NCBI RefSeq assembly: GCF_014851915.1
Contig: NZ_JACVAP010000003.1
Coordinates: forward strand, 310,001 to 374,000
Direction of reading: 5' to 3'
Length of the DNA stretch: 64,000 bases
From: Xanthomonas sp. XNM01
GTDB taxonomy: Bacteria; Pseudomonadota; Gammaproteobacteria; Xanthomonadales; Xanthomonadaceae
The notes beneath the pieces are model-generated. The model searched no databases. It saw only the letters and a list, made by a program, of their open reading frames with translations, and was not told where the DNA came from. Shown piece after piece: positions 39,117 through 47,131 of this stretch. The first letter of the stretch is position 1; each line of letters starts with the position of its first letter. Both the position numbers and the translations under genes were made by a program.

Positions 39117-40068
39117 GCTGTCCATCGTCATCCCCGTCTACGGCAGCGCCGCGATCCTGCCCAACCTGGTGCGGCGGCTCGAGGACGTGCTGGGGCCCGC
39201 CCTCGGCGAGGGCAACTTCGAGGCCGTCCTGGTCCACGACTGCGGCCCGGACGATGCCTGGCCGGTCCTGGTCCGCGAAGCGGCCACGCGTCCATGGCTG
39301 CGCGGTGTGGACCTGCGCCGCAACGCCGGCCAGCACAACGCGATCATGGCCGGGCTGGGTGTGGCCCGCGGTCGCTACATCGTCACCATGGACGACGACC
39401 TGCAGCACGACCCGGCCGATATCCCGCGCATCCTGGACACCCTGCGCGGCGGTGCCGACCTCTGCTACGCACAGTTTCCCGAGAAGAAGCATGCGCTGTG
39501 GAAGCGCGCCGGCAGCCGCTTCAACGACATGGTCGCCGCGCGCCTGCTGAAGAAACCGCGTGGCCTGTACCTGTCGCCCTTCCGCGGGTTCGTACGTGAG
39601 CTCGGCGAGGAAGCGCGCCGTTACGCCGGCCCGTTCGTCTACCTCGACGGGCTGCTGATCCAGAGCACCAGCCACAAGCGGATCGCGACGGTGACCGCGC
39701 AGCACCACGCGCGCAGCGATGGACGCTCCGGCTACAGCCTGCGCAAGTCGATCTCGCTGTGGCTGCAGATGGCGACCAGCTTCTCGATCGTGCCGCTGCG
39801 CTTCGTTTCGCTGGCAGGCGTCCTCGCCTCCTGCGTCGCCTTCCTGCTGGCGATCGTGGTGCTGTGGCAGAAGCTGCACACTCCGCAGATGGCGGTCGGC
39901 TGGCCGTCGCTGATCATCACCATCCTGTTCATGGGCGGGCTGCAGTTGCTGGCGCTGGGCGCGATCGGCGAGTACACCGGCCGGATCCTGCTGAACGTCA
40001 ACAACCGTCCGCAGTACGTGATCGGCGATACCGCCAATCTCGGCGATACGCCGGGAGACGCCGACTGA
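39094..40068 (+). CDS. GtrB/ArnC-type family 2 glycosyltransferase, membrane-anchored
   Basis: A 324-residue polyprenyl-phosphate sugar transferase of the GtrB/DPM1 type. The GT-A domain has [34 protein letters not shown] and VTMDDDLQHDPADIPRIL (DDD metal site). LYLSPFRGFVRELGEEARRY is the GtrB-type interface. Two C-terminal helices (VSLAGVLASCVAFLLAIVVLW and WPSLIITILFMGGLQLLALGAIGEYTGRIL, in part) and the end YTGRILLNVNNRPQYVI are typical. It should load a sugar onto undecaprenyl phosphate on the cytoplasmic face. A GtrA-type partner lies at 40993-41472 on the other strand. Confidence 0.9.
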   Translation: MQTETRPELSIVIPVYGSAAILPNLVRRLEDVLGPALGEGNFEAVLVHDCGPDDAWPVLVREAATRPWLRGVDLRRNAGQHNAIMAGLGVARGRYIVTMDDDLQHDPADIPRILDTLRGGADLCYAQFPEKKHALWKRAGSRFNDMVAARLLKKPRGLYLSPFRGFVRELGEEARRYAGPFVYLDGLLIQSTSHKRIATVTAQHHARSDGRSGYSLRKSISLWLQMATSFSIVPLRFVSLAGVLASCVAFLLAIVVLWQKLHTPQMAVGWPSLIITILFMGGLQLLALGAIGEYTGRILLNVNNRPQYVIGDTANLGDTPGDAD

Positions 40069-40168
40069 TCGGGTCACCGCATCCGTGGGCGGCATGCCCC
40101 GGACGCACAGCCGCGGCAACAGCACATGCGGGTTCGTTTACGGACCTGCCCTGCCGCGCATGCCGCGG

Positions 40169-40996
40169 TCACATCCGCCGGCCCAGCCAGAGGTAAGTCA
40201 GGCGCCGCGCATGCGCCATCATCCTCGCCTTGAGGTTGCCGACCCGCAGCGCCATCGGCGACAGAAGGCCCGGCACCTCGACGGCGAGCGCGTTGTGGAA
40301 ATCGATGGCCTGCCGGGCCTGTTCGTGCATCAGGCGGACGCTCCACTGCCCCGCGTTGATCCGGAAACTCGCCAGGCTCTCCCGCAGGGCGACCATGTCC
40401 CCCTGCAGCATCACCCCGGTGTAGCTTGCCTGGTCGATCAGATAGGGATGGCGGTTGTTCCAGCCGTCTGCGTGCAACAGCTCGCGCCGGAACAGGACGC
40501 ATCCGGGCTCGCCGAACAGGTTGGTACCCGCGACCACCGCCGCACGCACGGCATCACGCCCACGCACCAGCCCGTCCAGCCGTCCCAGTCCACGCGCGGC
40601 GATGATCACCTTGCCGTTGGCATCGATCAGGTCACGCTTGCAGGCGACCAGGACCGCCGAGGGATGGGCATCCAATGCGGCAACCTGCCTGCGGAGCGCA
40701 TCCGGTGCGATGAGGTCATCCCCGCACACCAGCTTGAGGAGCTCTCCCCGCGCTTCGGAACTGACCCGGTCCCAGTTGGCTTTCGCACCGCCACCCGGCG
40801 GCGTCGGCGACAGCACGCGGACCCGCGGATGGTCGGCGTAGCGCAGCAGCAACTGGTCGGTGCCATCACCCGAACTGTGGTCGGCGACCACCAGTTCGTA
40901 ATCATCGTAGTCCTGGGCCAGGATCGAATCGAGCGTCTGCGCCAGGTAACCGGCATTCCTGTAGGCCGGCACGACGACCGAGACACGTGGATTCAT
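40169..40996 (-). CDS. Family 2 glycosyltransferase
   Basis: A 275-residue soluble GT2. The N-terminus RVSVVVPAYRNAGYLAQTLDSILAQDYDDYELVVADHSSGDGT (in part) is the nucleotide-sugar site, with LLKLVCGDDLIAPDALRRQ holding the DD metal motif. ASYTGVMLQGDMVALRESLASFRI is in the acceptor half. Its ATG overlaps the gtrA-like stop (ATGA), and it is the last gene of the six-gene operon from gmhA. The sugar and acceptor are unknown. Confidence 0.9.
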   Translation of the reverse strand: MNPRVSVVVPAYRNAGYLAQTLDSILAQDYDDYELVVADHSSGDGTDQLLLRYADHPRVRVLSPTPPGGGAKANWDRVSSEARGELLKLVCGDDLIAPDALRRQVAALDAHPSAVLVACKRDLIDANGKVIIAARGLGRLDGLVRGRDAVRAAVVAGTNLFGEPGCVLFRRELLHADGWNNRHPYLIDQASYTGVMLQGDMVALRESLASFRINAGQWSVRLMHEQARQAIDFHNALAVEVPGLLSPMALRVGNLKARMMAHARRLTYLWLGRRM

Positions 40997-41472
40997 TCCG
41001 GCTTCTCCTTGGAGCGCGGTGCCGGCGCACGCCGGAACGAAAAGTAACGGTGGCCGACGTAGTTGAAGATCACCACGATGACCGTGATGACGATCTGGGT
41101 GGGAATCGGCGGCAGGCCCAGCACATCGGCCAGCAGCGCCAGTGCGGCAGCATTGAGCAGCAGGCTGCCGACGTTGACGCTGGTGAACCGCAGGAAGTCG
41201 CGCCACCCGTTTCCGGTGACCCGGAACACCAGCCGCCGGTAGACGAAGAAGACCAGCACCAGCGAGATCACCCACGCGATTCCGAGACTGACCACCGATG
41301 GAACGCCGGGCCCGAACAGCAGCACGAGGCCGGCGAACAAGGCAGTGCTGAAGGCGGTGTTGGCGCCGCCAACGAGCAGGAACAGGACGCGCTGGTCCTT
41401 GAAGAAGCGCTGCAGCGGCCCTGCCGGAGCAGCGTCGTTCCCGCCGAATCCGTGTGTCCCGTGTTCGCCCAC
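40993..41472 (-). CDS. GtrA-type flippase family protein
   Basis: A 159-residue membrane protein of the GtrA family with four helices: FLLVGGANTAFSTALFAGLVLLF, VVSLGIAWVISLVLVFFVYRRLVF, FTSVNVGSLLLNAAALALLADVLG and TQIVITVIVVIFNYVGHRYFSF (the last ends in the family motif N-Y-x-x-x-R-Y-x-x-F). GtrA proteins are thought to flip polyprenyl-phosphate sugars for O-antigen decoration. It is 11 bp after the large membrane-protein gene, which is the likely periplasmic transferase. Confidence 0.88.
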   Translation of the reverse strand: MGEHGTHGFGGNDAAPAGPLQRFFKDQRVLFLLVGGANTAFSTALFAGLVLLFGPGVPSVVSLGIAWVISLVLVFFVYRRLVFRVTGNGWRDFLRFTSVNVGSLLLNAAALALLADVLGLPPIPTQIVITVIVVIFNYVGHRYFSFRRAPAPRSKEKPE

Positions 41473-41483
41473 GTCCGTTCCCT

Positions 41484-43814
41484 TCAGTTCCGCTCGAGGA
41501 GTTCGACCGATTCGAGCACCACGTCCTGCCGCTCGCCATCATGGAGATTGGCATACACCAGGCCGGTCGCGGCGTTAGCGGGCGCAACGACGAGGAGTGG
41601 GTAGTTGGCCGATGCCGCACCGACGTCGACGACCTGGATGATCGCGCTGATGAACCTGCCCCGCGCGTCGTGCCAGTTGATCTGCAGGCGCATCTTCGCC
41701 CCGCCTGCCTCCAAGGCATGCGCCCGGTAGACCAGCAGCCGGTTGTCCAGCTGGGCTGCCGGCTGCTCCCTGTAGCCGGCGAAAACAGTGGGGTCGAGCA
41801 GACGCACGCCGTTGCTGCCAATCTCGGGCGCGCGCGTCCAGGTCCAGCCATCCCATGCCAGGCCCGCGCCCAGCGTTCTGACCGTATCGCGACGGAGCGC
41901 GACGGACTCGAGCACGACGCCGCCGCCCTGCACCTCATGCAGATTCGCGTAGACGAGGCCGGCTTCGGCGCCGGCAGGGCGATGGGCGCGCAGGGTGAAG
42001 TCCTGCCACTCGGCCCCCACGTCGACCACGACGATGCTCGCTTCGATGAAACCGCCACCGGCCGCCATCCAGTTGATCTGGAGCCGCATCTGCGAGGGGT
42101 GCGAGGGCGCTTCCAGGCGGGCGCGGTACACCAGCTCGTGCGTATCGAGCGCAGCCGCCGGCACCTCGAGAAAGCCCACGACGTTCCCCTGTGCCGGGAG
42201 GTTGAGCGGCGCATCCGGATCGTCTGGCGCTTCCGACCAGCTCCACCCGTCCCAGCGACCGGCCCCACCCAGAATCCTCTCTTCCGGAGCACGCCGCCTT
42301 TCCGAATCGATCAGCGCGGGATCGAGCAGCATCTGCAGGTCTCGCCCGTACACCGGCGAGAACAACGCGGCGCCGTCGGCGTCCGTGCCGCTGCGCATCA
42401 GTCCCATGTCGACGCCGTCCAGGGAGGCGCCACGCTCGTGAATGCGCAGCGAGAGGGGAACGCGGAAGTTCCGGCGCGCGAACTCGGCGACCCCGGCGTA
42501 CTCGCCCACCGACCAGACCGCCGCCAAGCCCTCGCCCATGCCCATCAGCACCGCGTCGCGCCCCGCGGGCACCGCGTTGTTCACACCCGACGCAAGATTG
42601 CGCGCTGTCCGCGACTCGTAGACATTGGCCGTGCTGGACAACGCACCGCTCGCCCAGTGGATGGATGACAGCGAGAGCGTCAGGGACAGCAGCACCATGC
42701 GCACCTTTGCCGAAGAGCTCGCGAACACCATCAGCGCGATGAGGACGCCGACCGGATAGATCCAGCGTGCCTCCTGCCGGTCGGCGCCAGGCAGGCTGGC
42801 CATCACCAGCAGTCCGCCGATGACCGTCAGCATCCCCAGAACTCTGAGCGTCGCCAGCCGGTCGCGACGCACTGTCGCCGCGAACCAGCCCCATGCGAAC
42901 AGGAACGCCACGCCATAGACGGCCGCCAGGCGGAAACCCCATGTGCTGCCCATGTGCAGGCTGCCGACGAACCACTCGTCGCCGAAGTTCAGGCCGAAGA
43001 ACACGTTCGCGACATAGCGAGCGAAGACCGCCAGCGTGCCGGCATCGAGCCTGACCGCGGTGCCCGAAGTTCCGGTCGACGCTGGCAGCGAGCCCATCGC
43101 CTCGATCAGTCCAAGGAACACCGCCGGAGGCACCACGGCAAGAAGCGCAAGGCCGATGCAGGAGCGCCAGGTCAGGCGGTCGCGCGAGAAAATGGAGACG
43201 AAGGCGAAGAGTGCGCACGCTAGCGCGGTCGTGCCAGCCATGTAGCGCTCGTGCACCAGGACCGCGAATGTGGCCAGCAGCACGCACCCGCACCAGGCCG
43301 CTGTGGATCCGCTTCTCACTGCGAGGAGCGCCAGCGCGGCCGTCGACAGCAGCAGGGCAAGGCTCAGGGTTTCGATGATGCCGGAGACGTAATCGAAATA
43401 GAGCATCGCAGAGAACCGCGATGCCACGATGCAGCCCACCAGCAGCCAGGCCTGGACCCGGGTCGCGCTCCCGTAGCGACCTGCCATCCATGCCGAAACC
43501 GAGCAGATCCACGCGATGGCGGCGCCATTGACGAAGGCAAAGCCACTCCGGCTCCAGCCCGATTCCCCGCCCCACGCCCAGATGGCGTTGAACACGAGGC
43601 GGGGCTTGTACTGCGAGATCAGCAGCAACGCATCGATGAAACCGTCCGCTTTGCTCGTGTCGCGCAGCGGAGAAATTTCGTCGCCGAAGAAATAGGGGTG
43701 GTAGGCGGCAGCGGTCGCGAGCATGACGAGCGCGACGCAGAGGATGTAGTCGAGCGGTCCGAACGAGGGTCGGCCGGGAGGCGGCGCATAGCGCGGCGCG
43801 ATCGCATCAATCAT
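41484..43814 (-). CDS. Large polytopic membrane protein (GtrC/GT-C-like) with two tandem C-terminal domains
   Basis: A 776-residue protein with start ATG at 43814, overlapping the gmhB stop. Residues 20-375 contain about ten to twelve helices. The first external loop has HPYFFGDEISPLRD, an acidic motif in the place where GT-C transferases carry their catalytic Asp/Glu. About residues 516-647 and 648-776 form two tandem copies of one domain: DGWSW/DGWTW, ELVYRA/LLVYRA, MRLQINW in both, VVDVGA in both, GLVYANLH in both, and VVLESV in both. These look like beta-sandwich, carbohydrate-binding-like modules and would face the periplasm. It sits between heptose-nucleotide genes and gtrA, so a role as the final, periplasmic sugar transferase is inferred. 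The specific family was not recognised. Confidence 0.8.
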   Translation of the reverse strand: MIDAIAPRYAPPPGRPSFGPLDYILCVALVMLATAAAYHPYFFGDEISPLRDTSKADGFIDALLLISQYKPRLVFNAIWAWGGESGWSRSGFAFVNGAAIAWICSVSAWMAGRYGSATRVQAWLLVGCIVASRFSAMLYFDYVSGIIETLSLALLLSTAALALLAVRSGSTAAWCGCVLLATFAVLVHERYMAGTTALACALFAFVSIFSRDRLTWRSCIGLALLAVVPPAVFLGLIEAMGSLPASTGTSGTAVRLDAGTLAVFARYVANVFFGLNFGDEWFVGSLHMGSTWGFRLAAVYGVAFLFAWGWFAATVRRDRLATLRVLGMLTVIGGLLVMASLPGADRQEARWIYPVGVLIALMVFASSSAKVRMVLLSLTLSLSSIHWASGALSSTANVYESRTARNLASGVNNAVPAGRDAVLMGMGEGLAAVWSVGEYAGVAEFARRNFRVPLSLRIHERGASLDGVDMGLMRSGTDADGAALFSPVYGRDLQMLLDPALIDSERRRAPEERILGGAGRWDGWSWSEAPDDPDAPLNLPAQGNVVGFLEVPAAALDTHELVYRARLEAPSHPSQMRLQINWMAAGGGFIEASIVVVDVGAEWQDFTLRAHRPAGAEAGLVYANLHEVQGGGVVLESVALRRDTVRTLGAGLAWDGWTWTRAPEIGSNGVRLLDPTVFAGYREQPAAQLDNRLLVYRAHALEAGGAKMRLQINWHDARGRFISAIIQVVDVGAASANYPLLVVAPANAATGLVYANLHDGERQDVVLESVELLERN

Positions 43815-44413
43815 GTGGAAGTCCCTTTCTCCACCGCCAGGACGGGCGTGAACAGGCCGGCCAGCGACGCGAGCCCCTGATCCGCGTTGTCGAACAGTAC
43901 GGCCAGCCGCACGCCCGCGGCCTGCGCGGCCTGGACGTCGGATATCGAATCGCCGACCAGAATGGACGCGCCCAGCTCGATGCCGATGTCGGCCGCGGCC
44001 CGCAACAGCATGCCGGGGGCGGGTTTGCGGCACTCGCAGTCGCGCCGGTAACGACCCAAGCCAGCGTCGGGATGACACGGGCAGAAATAGATGCCGGTCA
44101 GCGGCACGCCACGTTGCGCGAACTGCGCGTGCATCCACTCCGAGTAGCGCCGGAAGCCGGCCTCGTCGTAGTAACCGCGCCCGATGCCGGCCTGGTTGGT
44201 CACGATGACGAGGCTGTAGCCCGCATCGCGCGCCGCCGCGCAAAGCGCAAAGATCCCCGGCACCCAATCGGTACGGTCGACGGTGTGGACGTAGCCATGG
44301 TTCACGTTGACGATGCCGTCGCGATCCAGGAACAGCGCGCCCCGGCCGCCGTCCGTACTCACGCGCGGCCAGTCCGGCCCCTGCACCACGCCCCCCGGGC
44401 ACGCCAGCGTCAT
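43811..44413 (-). CDS. gmhB: D-glycero-D-manno-heptose 1,7-bisphosphate phosphatase
   Basis: A 200-residue HAD phosphatase. Motif I is ALFLDRDGIVNVNHGYVH (D-x-D), motif II LVIVTNQAGIGRGYY, and the zinc-binding insert CPCHPDAGLGRYRRDCECRKPAPGM (in part) with its Cys/His ligands is specific to GmhB. Motif III/IV is ILVGDSISDVQAAQAAG. It removes the C7 phosphate before HddC acts. An ATGA overlap joins it to hddC upstream and to the large membrane-protein gene downstream. Confidence 0.92.
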   Translation of the reverse strand: MTLACPGGVVQGPDWPRVSTDGGRGALFLDRDGIVNVNHGYVHTVDRTDWVPGIFALCAAARDAGYSLVIVTNQAGIGRGYYDEAGFRRYSEWMHAQFAQRGVPLTGIYFCPCHPDAGLGRYRRDCECRKPAPGMLLRAAADIGIELGASILVGDSISDVQAAQAAGVRLAVLFDNADQGLASLAGLFTPVLAVEKGTST

Positions 44414-45108
44414 GGTGCGGCCAGGACGGTCAGCGCTCGGCGGTAGTCTTCGGGAACGCCAATGTCGATGAAGGCCGATGTCGCGGTGAACGCGGCCAGC
44501 CGGCCTGCGCGCGACCAGGGCAGCAGCACCTGCTCCTCGAACGAATAGGCGCGTTCCCGCGGCAGTGCGGCCATGCCTTCCCGCGTCAGGAAATAGCTGC
44601 CCGCATTGATCAGGCCATCGCCGTGGCCGCCCTTCTCGCGAAAGCCGACCACCCGATCGGCGGCGACATCGACCGCTCCATAGCGGCCGACATCGGGCAC
44701 GCTGGCCAGGGCGACACCGAGCAGCGCGTCCTGCCGTCGCGTCGCCAGTTCCAGCGCCGAAGGCGAATAGCGCAGATAGGTGTCGGCGTTGGCCAGATGC
44801 ACCCCCTCTCCCTGCACCAGCGCAGCGGCCTGCACGACCGCCCCGCCGGTACCGAGCGGTGTCTCCTCGCGCGAGTACGCGACGGTCATTCCGCACCATG
44901 CCTCGCCGACTAGCGACGCGATCTGCTCGCCGCGATAGCCGATCGCGAGGATCACGCGACGCATGCCTGCCGCCGCGTATGCGTCCAGCAGCCACAGCAG
45001 GAACGGCCTTTCAGCCACGGGCGCCAAAGGCTTGGGGACGTCGGGCACCTCGGCGCGCAAGCGCGTGCCCAGTCCGCCGGCGAGCAGGATGACCTCGTCC
45101 GCGTTCAC
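44410..45108 (-). CDS. hddC: Heptose-1-phosphate nucleotidyltransferase (HddC-type)
   Basis: A 232-residue sugar-phosphate nucleotidyltransferase. The nucleotide loop is ILLAGGLGTRLRAEVPDVPKPLAPVAERPFL (in part; G-G-x-G-T-R-L and P-K-P-L). Also present are VILAIGYRGEQI, LANADTYLRYSP and FIDIGVPEDYRRA, the C-terminal motif of the HddC/GmhD-like group. It should form GDP-D-glycero-alpha-D-manno-heptose. The start is GTG at 45108, overlapping the gmhA stop (GTGA). The pathway assignment rests on gmhA and gmhB as neighbours and hddA at 59691. Confidence 0.88.
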   Translation of the reverse strand: MNADEVILLAGGLGTRLRAEVPDVPKPLAPVAERPFLLWLLDAYAAAGMRRVILAIGYRGEQIASLVGEAWCGMTVAYSREETPLGTGGAVVQAAALVQGEGVHLANADTYLRYSPSALELATRRQDALLGVALASVPDVGRYGAVDVAADRVVGFREKGGHGDGLINAGSYFLTREGMAALPRERAYSFEEQVLLPWSRAGRLAAFTATSAFIDIGVPEDYRRALTVLAAP

Positions 45109-45695
45109 TGCGGGAACATCTCGCGCTCGATCAGGCCGCAGAGCAGGTGACCGATGAACTCGTGCCCTTCCTGGATCCTCGGCGTCTCGTTCGACGGAAT
45201 GCGGAAGCACACCGCGCAGCGCGCGGCCATGTCGCCACCGTGCTCGCCGGTGAAACCGATCACCGTCACGCCCCTGGCTTCGGCGGCATCGATCGCGCGC
45301 AGGATGTTCTTCGAGCGTCCCGACGTGGAGATGGCGATGAAGATGTCGCCCTGCTGGCCAAGCGCTTCGATCTGGCGGGCGAACGTGTAGTCGTAACCGT
45401 AGTCGTTGCCGATCGCCGTCAGGATCGAGGTGTCGGTGGTCAACGCGATCGCGGGCAGGCCCGGGCGGTCGTAGTAGAAGCGGCTGACCAGTTCGCCGGC
45501 CCAGTGCTGCGCATCCGCCGCACTGCCGCCATTGCCCGCGAACATGAGCTTGCGACCGGCACGCAGGGCGTCGACGCATTTGGCGACGGCATCTCCGATC
45601 TGCGCATGCAGCGCGGCGTCCGCCGCCATGCGCTGGAAGTTCTCCAGCGTTTTCTCGAATTCGGCAGCGACGAAGCGATCAATCTGAGTGTCCAC
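45105..45695 (-). CDS. gmhA: Sedoheptulose-7-phosphate isomerase
   Basis: A 196-residue SIS-domain enzyme, first step from sedoheptulose-7-P to D-glycero-D-manno-heptose-7-P. The phosphosugar motif is KLMFAGNGGSAADAQHWAGELVSRF (in part), with AISTSGRSKNILRAIDAA and PRIQEGHEFIGHLLCGLIE (active-site His in E-G-H). The start is GTG at 45695 with CGGAG six bases upstream. It heads the operon gmhA-hddC-gmhB-GtrC-like-gtrA-GT2, with 135 bp before it to the acyltransferase gene. Confidence 0.93.
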   Translation of the reverse strand: MDTQIDRFVAAEFEKTLENFQRMAADAALHAQIGDAVAKCVDALRAGRKLMFAGNGGSAADAQHWAGELVSRFYYDRPGLPAIALTTDTSILTAIGNDYGYDYTFARQIEALGQQGDIFIAISTSGRSKNILRAIDAAEARGVTVIGFTGEHGGDMAARCAVCFRIPSNETPRIQEGHEFIGHLLCGLIEREMFPQ

Positions 45696-45829
45696 GGAAA
45701 ACTCCGGCAGGGTCGTTGTCTTGCGGCGGCCCGCAGCGTCCAGCGCCACGTCCGGCGACGGCGGGGGATGGTAGCAGGTTGCCCGCAGGCAGCCGTGCCG
45801 CGGCCTGAACGCGACGCGGCTGCGCCGGA

Positions 45830-46942
45830 TCATCCGGGCCGTTGCGGCCAACGCACTCGCGAGAACGGATCTTCGAACACCCTCCATGACAGCCAGGAAA
45901 CGGCGAGCGCCGCAGCGAGCACGAGCCAAGGGGCGAGCAGCGGCGCCCGCTCGGCCACGTCCAGCCGCTGCATCGCCTGCAGCACCGGCATGTGCCACAG
46001 ATAAAGGCTGAAGCTGACCAGGCCCACCCAACGCAGCGGCGCCCAGGCGAACAGGCGGTGCAACCAGGGGCCTCCATGCATCACCGCGAGCAGCAGGCCC
46101 GCCCAGAGCAGCCCGAAGAACACGTACCAGGTACGGCTCACCGTCGCCTCGAACGGGAGGCCGCGAAGCGCGCACCAGACCACAGGAATGGCGATGCACC
46201 ATGCCGCCAGCGCCGCAACGCCCACCGCGATCCACAGCAGCGGCCTGGGCGTGGCATGCCGCAACCAGACGTCGATCCGCGCGGCGAAGGCCCCGCACAG
46301 GAACACCGCCAGATAGGGCCACAGGCGCACATCGTTCTCGATCGATGCGGCGGGCGGCCACGCCAGCGTCACGGCCAGCAGGGCCAGCACGAACGCGCCC
46401 ACCTGCACCCAGGCCGGCCAGCGCCCCCTGGCCATGCCGACCAGACAGAGCACCACCACAGGCAGGACCACGTAGAACGTGAACTCGACCGGGATGCTCC
46501 AGAGCACGCTCATGCCTTCGCGCAGCGTCAGATGACGCCACAGGGAGCCGGTATCGATCGCATACAGCACGGGGTGCCCGACGCGTACGCACCACCAGCT
46601 CGACAGCAGCACGAACAGATACAGCGGCCAGATCCGCAGGACCCGGCGCACGGCGTAGTCCGCCCAGAGCGCCGGGGTGCGCAATGCCGCCGGCGGCTGC
46701 CGCAAGAGGTTGCGGGTCAGCAGGAAGGCGCTGAGCACGAAGAACAGGTAGACGCCGCTCTTGCCGACGCCATGCAGCGCCGGCTTCGGGAACAGCCCGG
46801 CACTGGAGAAATGGGACGCCAGCACGATCAGGACGGCCAGGCCGCGCAGGCCATCGAGCACGGCCAGGCGGGCCGTGGACATGGCCACCGCTTCTGGGGC
46901 CGGCTCCGTCCCGGAATTGATCATCGACATGGGAAAGACCAT
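45830..46942 (-). CDS. Acyltransferase-3 family membrane protein (O-acetyltransferase-like)
   Basis: A 370-residue polytopic protein of the acyltransferase-3 family, which O-acetylates exopolysaccharide, O-antigen or peptidoglycan. The N-terminal motif LAVLDGLRGLAVLIVLASHF carries R and H of the family (R-G-x-A-x-x-x-V-x-x-x-H). GKSGVYLFFVLSAFLLTRNLL and VRRVLRIWPLYLFVLLSSWW follow, with ten or so helices and the C-terminal SFSLYLWHMPVL. Starts at 46942, 46930, 46924 or 46882 are all possible. It is probably a separate unit before the gmhA operon. The likely role is decorating the surface polysaccharide. Confidence 0.88.
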   Translation of the reverse strand: MVFPMSMINSGTEPAPEAVAMSTARLAVLDGLRGLAVLIVLASHFSSAGLFPKPALHGVGKSGVYLFFVLSAFLLTRNLLRQPPAALRTPALWADYAVRRVLRIWPLYLFVLLSSWWCVRVGHPVLYAIDTGSLWRHLTLREGMSVLWSIPVEFTFYVVLPVVVLCLVGMARGRWPAWVQVGAFVLALLAVTLAWPPAASIENDVRLWPYLAVFLCGAFAARIDVWLRHATPRPLLWIAVGVAALAAWCIAIPVVWCALRGLPFEATVSRTWYVFFGLLWAGLLLAVMHGGPWLHRLFAWAPLRWVGLVSFSLYLWHMPVLQAMQRLDVAERAPLLAPWLVLAAALAVSWLSWRVFEDPFSRVRWPQRPG

Positions 46943-47076
46943 ACAGGCGCACGGACCGGACCACGACCCCGCGCGACCCGCGATCCTGGGGCGCCGGGCA
47001 TCGTGCGAGGATGGATCGTCGTCGCAGCCGCCACGCGATGCCGCCTGCGATCACGCAGCCGCACGGCGTGGAAAAG

Positions 47077-47104
47077 GAAAGGCCCGCCGAAGCGGGCCTT
47101 TCCA
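47077..47104 (-). terminator. Strong terminator after the secreted-protein gene
   Basis: GGAAAGGCCCGC and GCGGGCCTTTCC form a perfect 12-bp stem with a 4-nt loop. On the minus strand it is followed by TTTTCC. It lies 28 bp past the stop of the 477-residue protein and before the acyltransferase gene. Confidence 0.9.
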
Positions 47105-47131
47105 GGGACTGCTACAGAACTCAGGCGCCGA

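Noticed and set aside
43815-44402. Extended start for the 776-residue membrane protein
   Set aside because: The extension is antisense-frame shadow of gmhB; the ATG at 43814 overlaps the gmhB stop in the pattern used across the operon.
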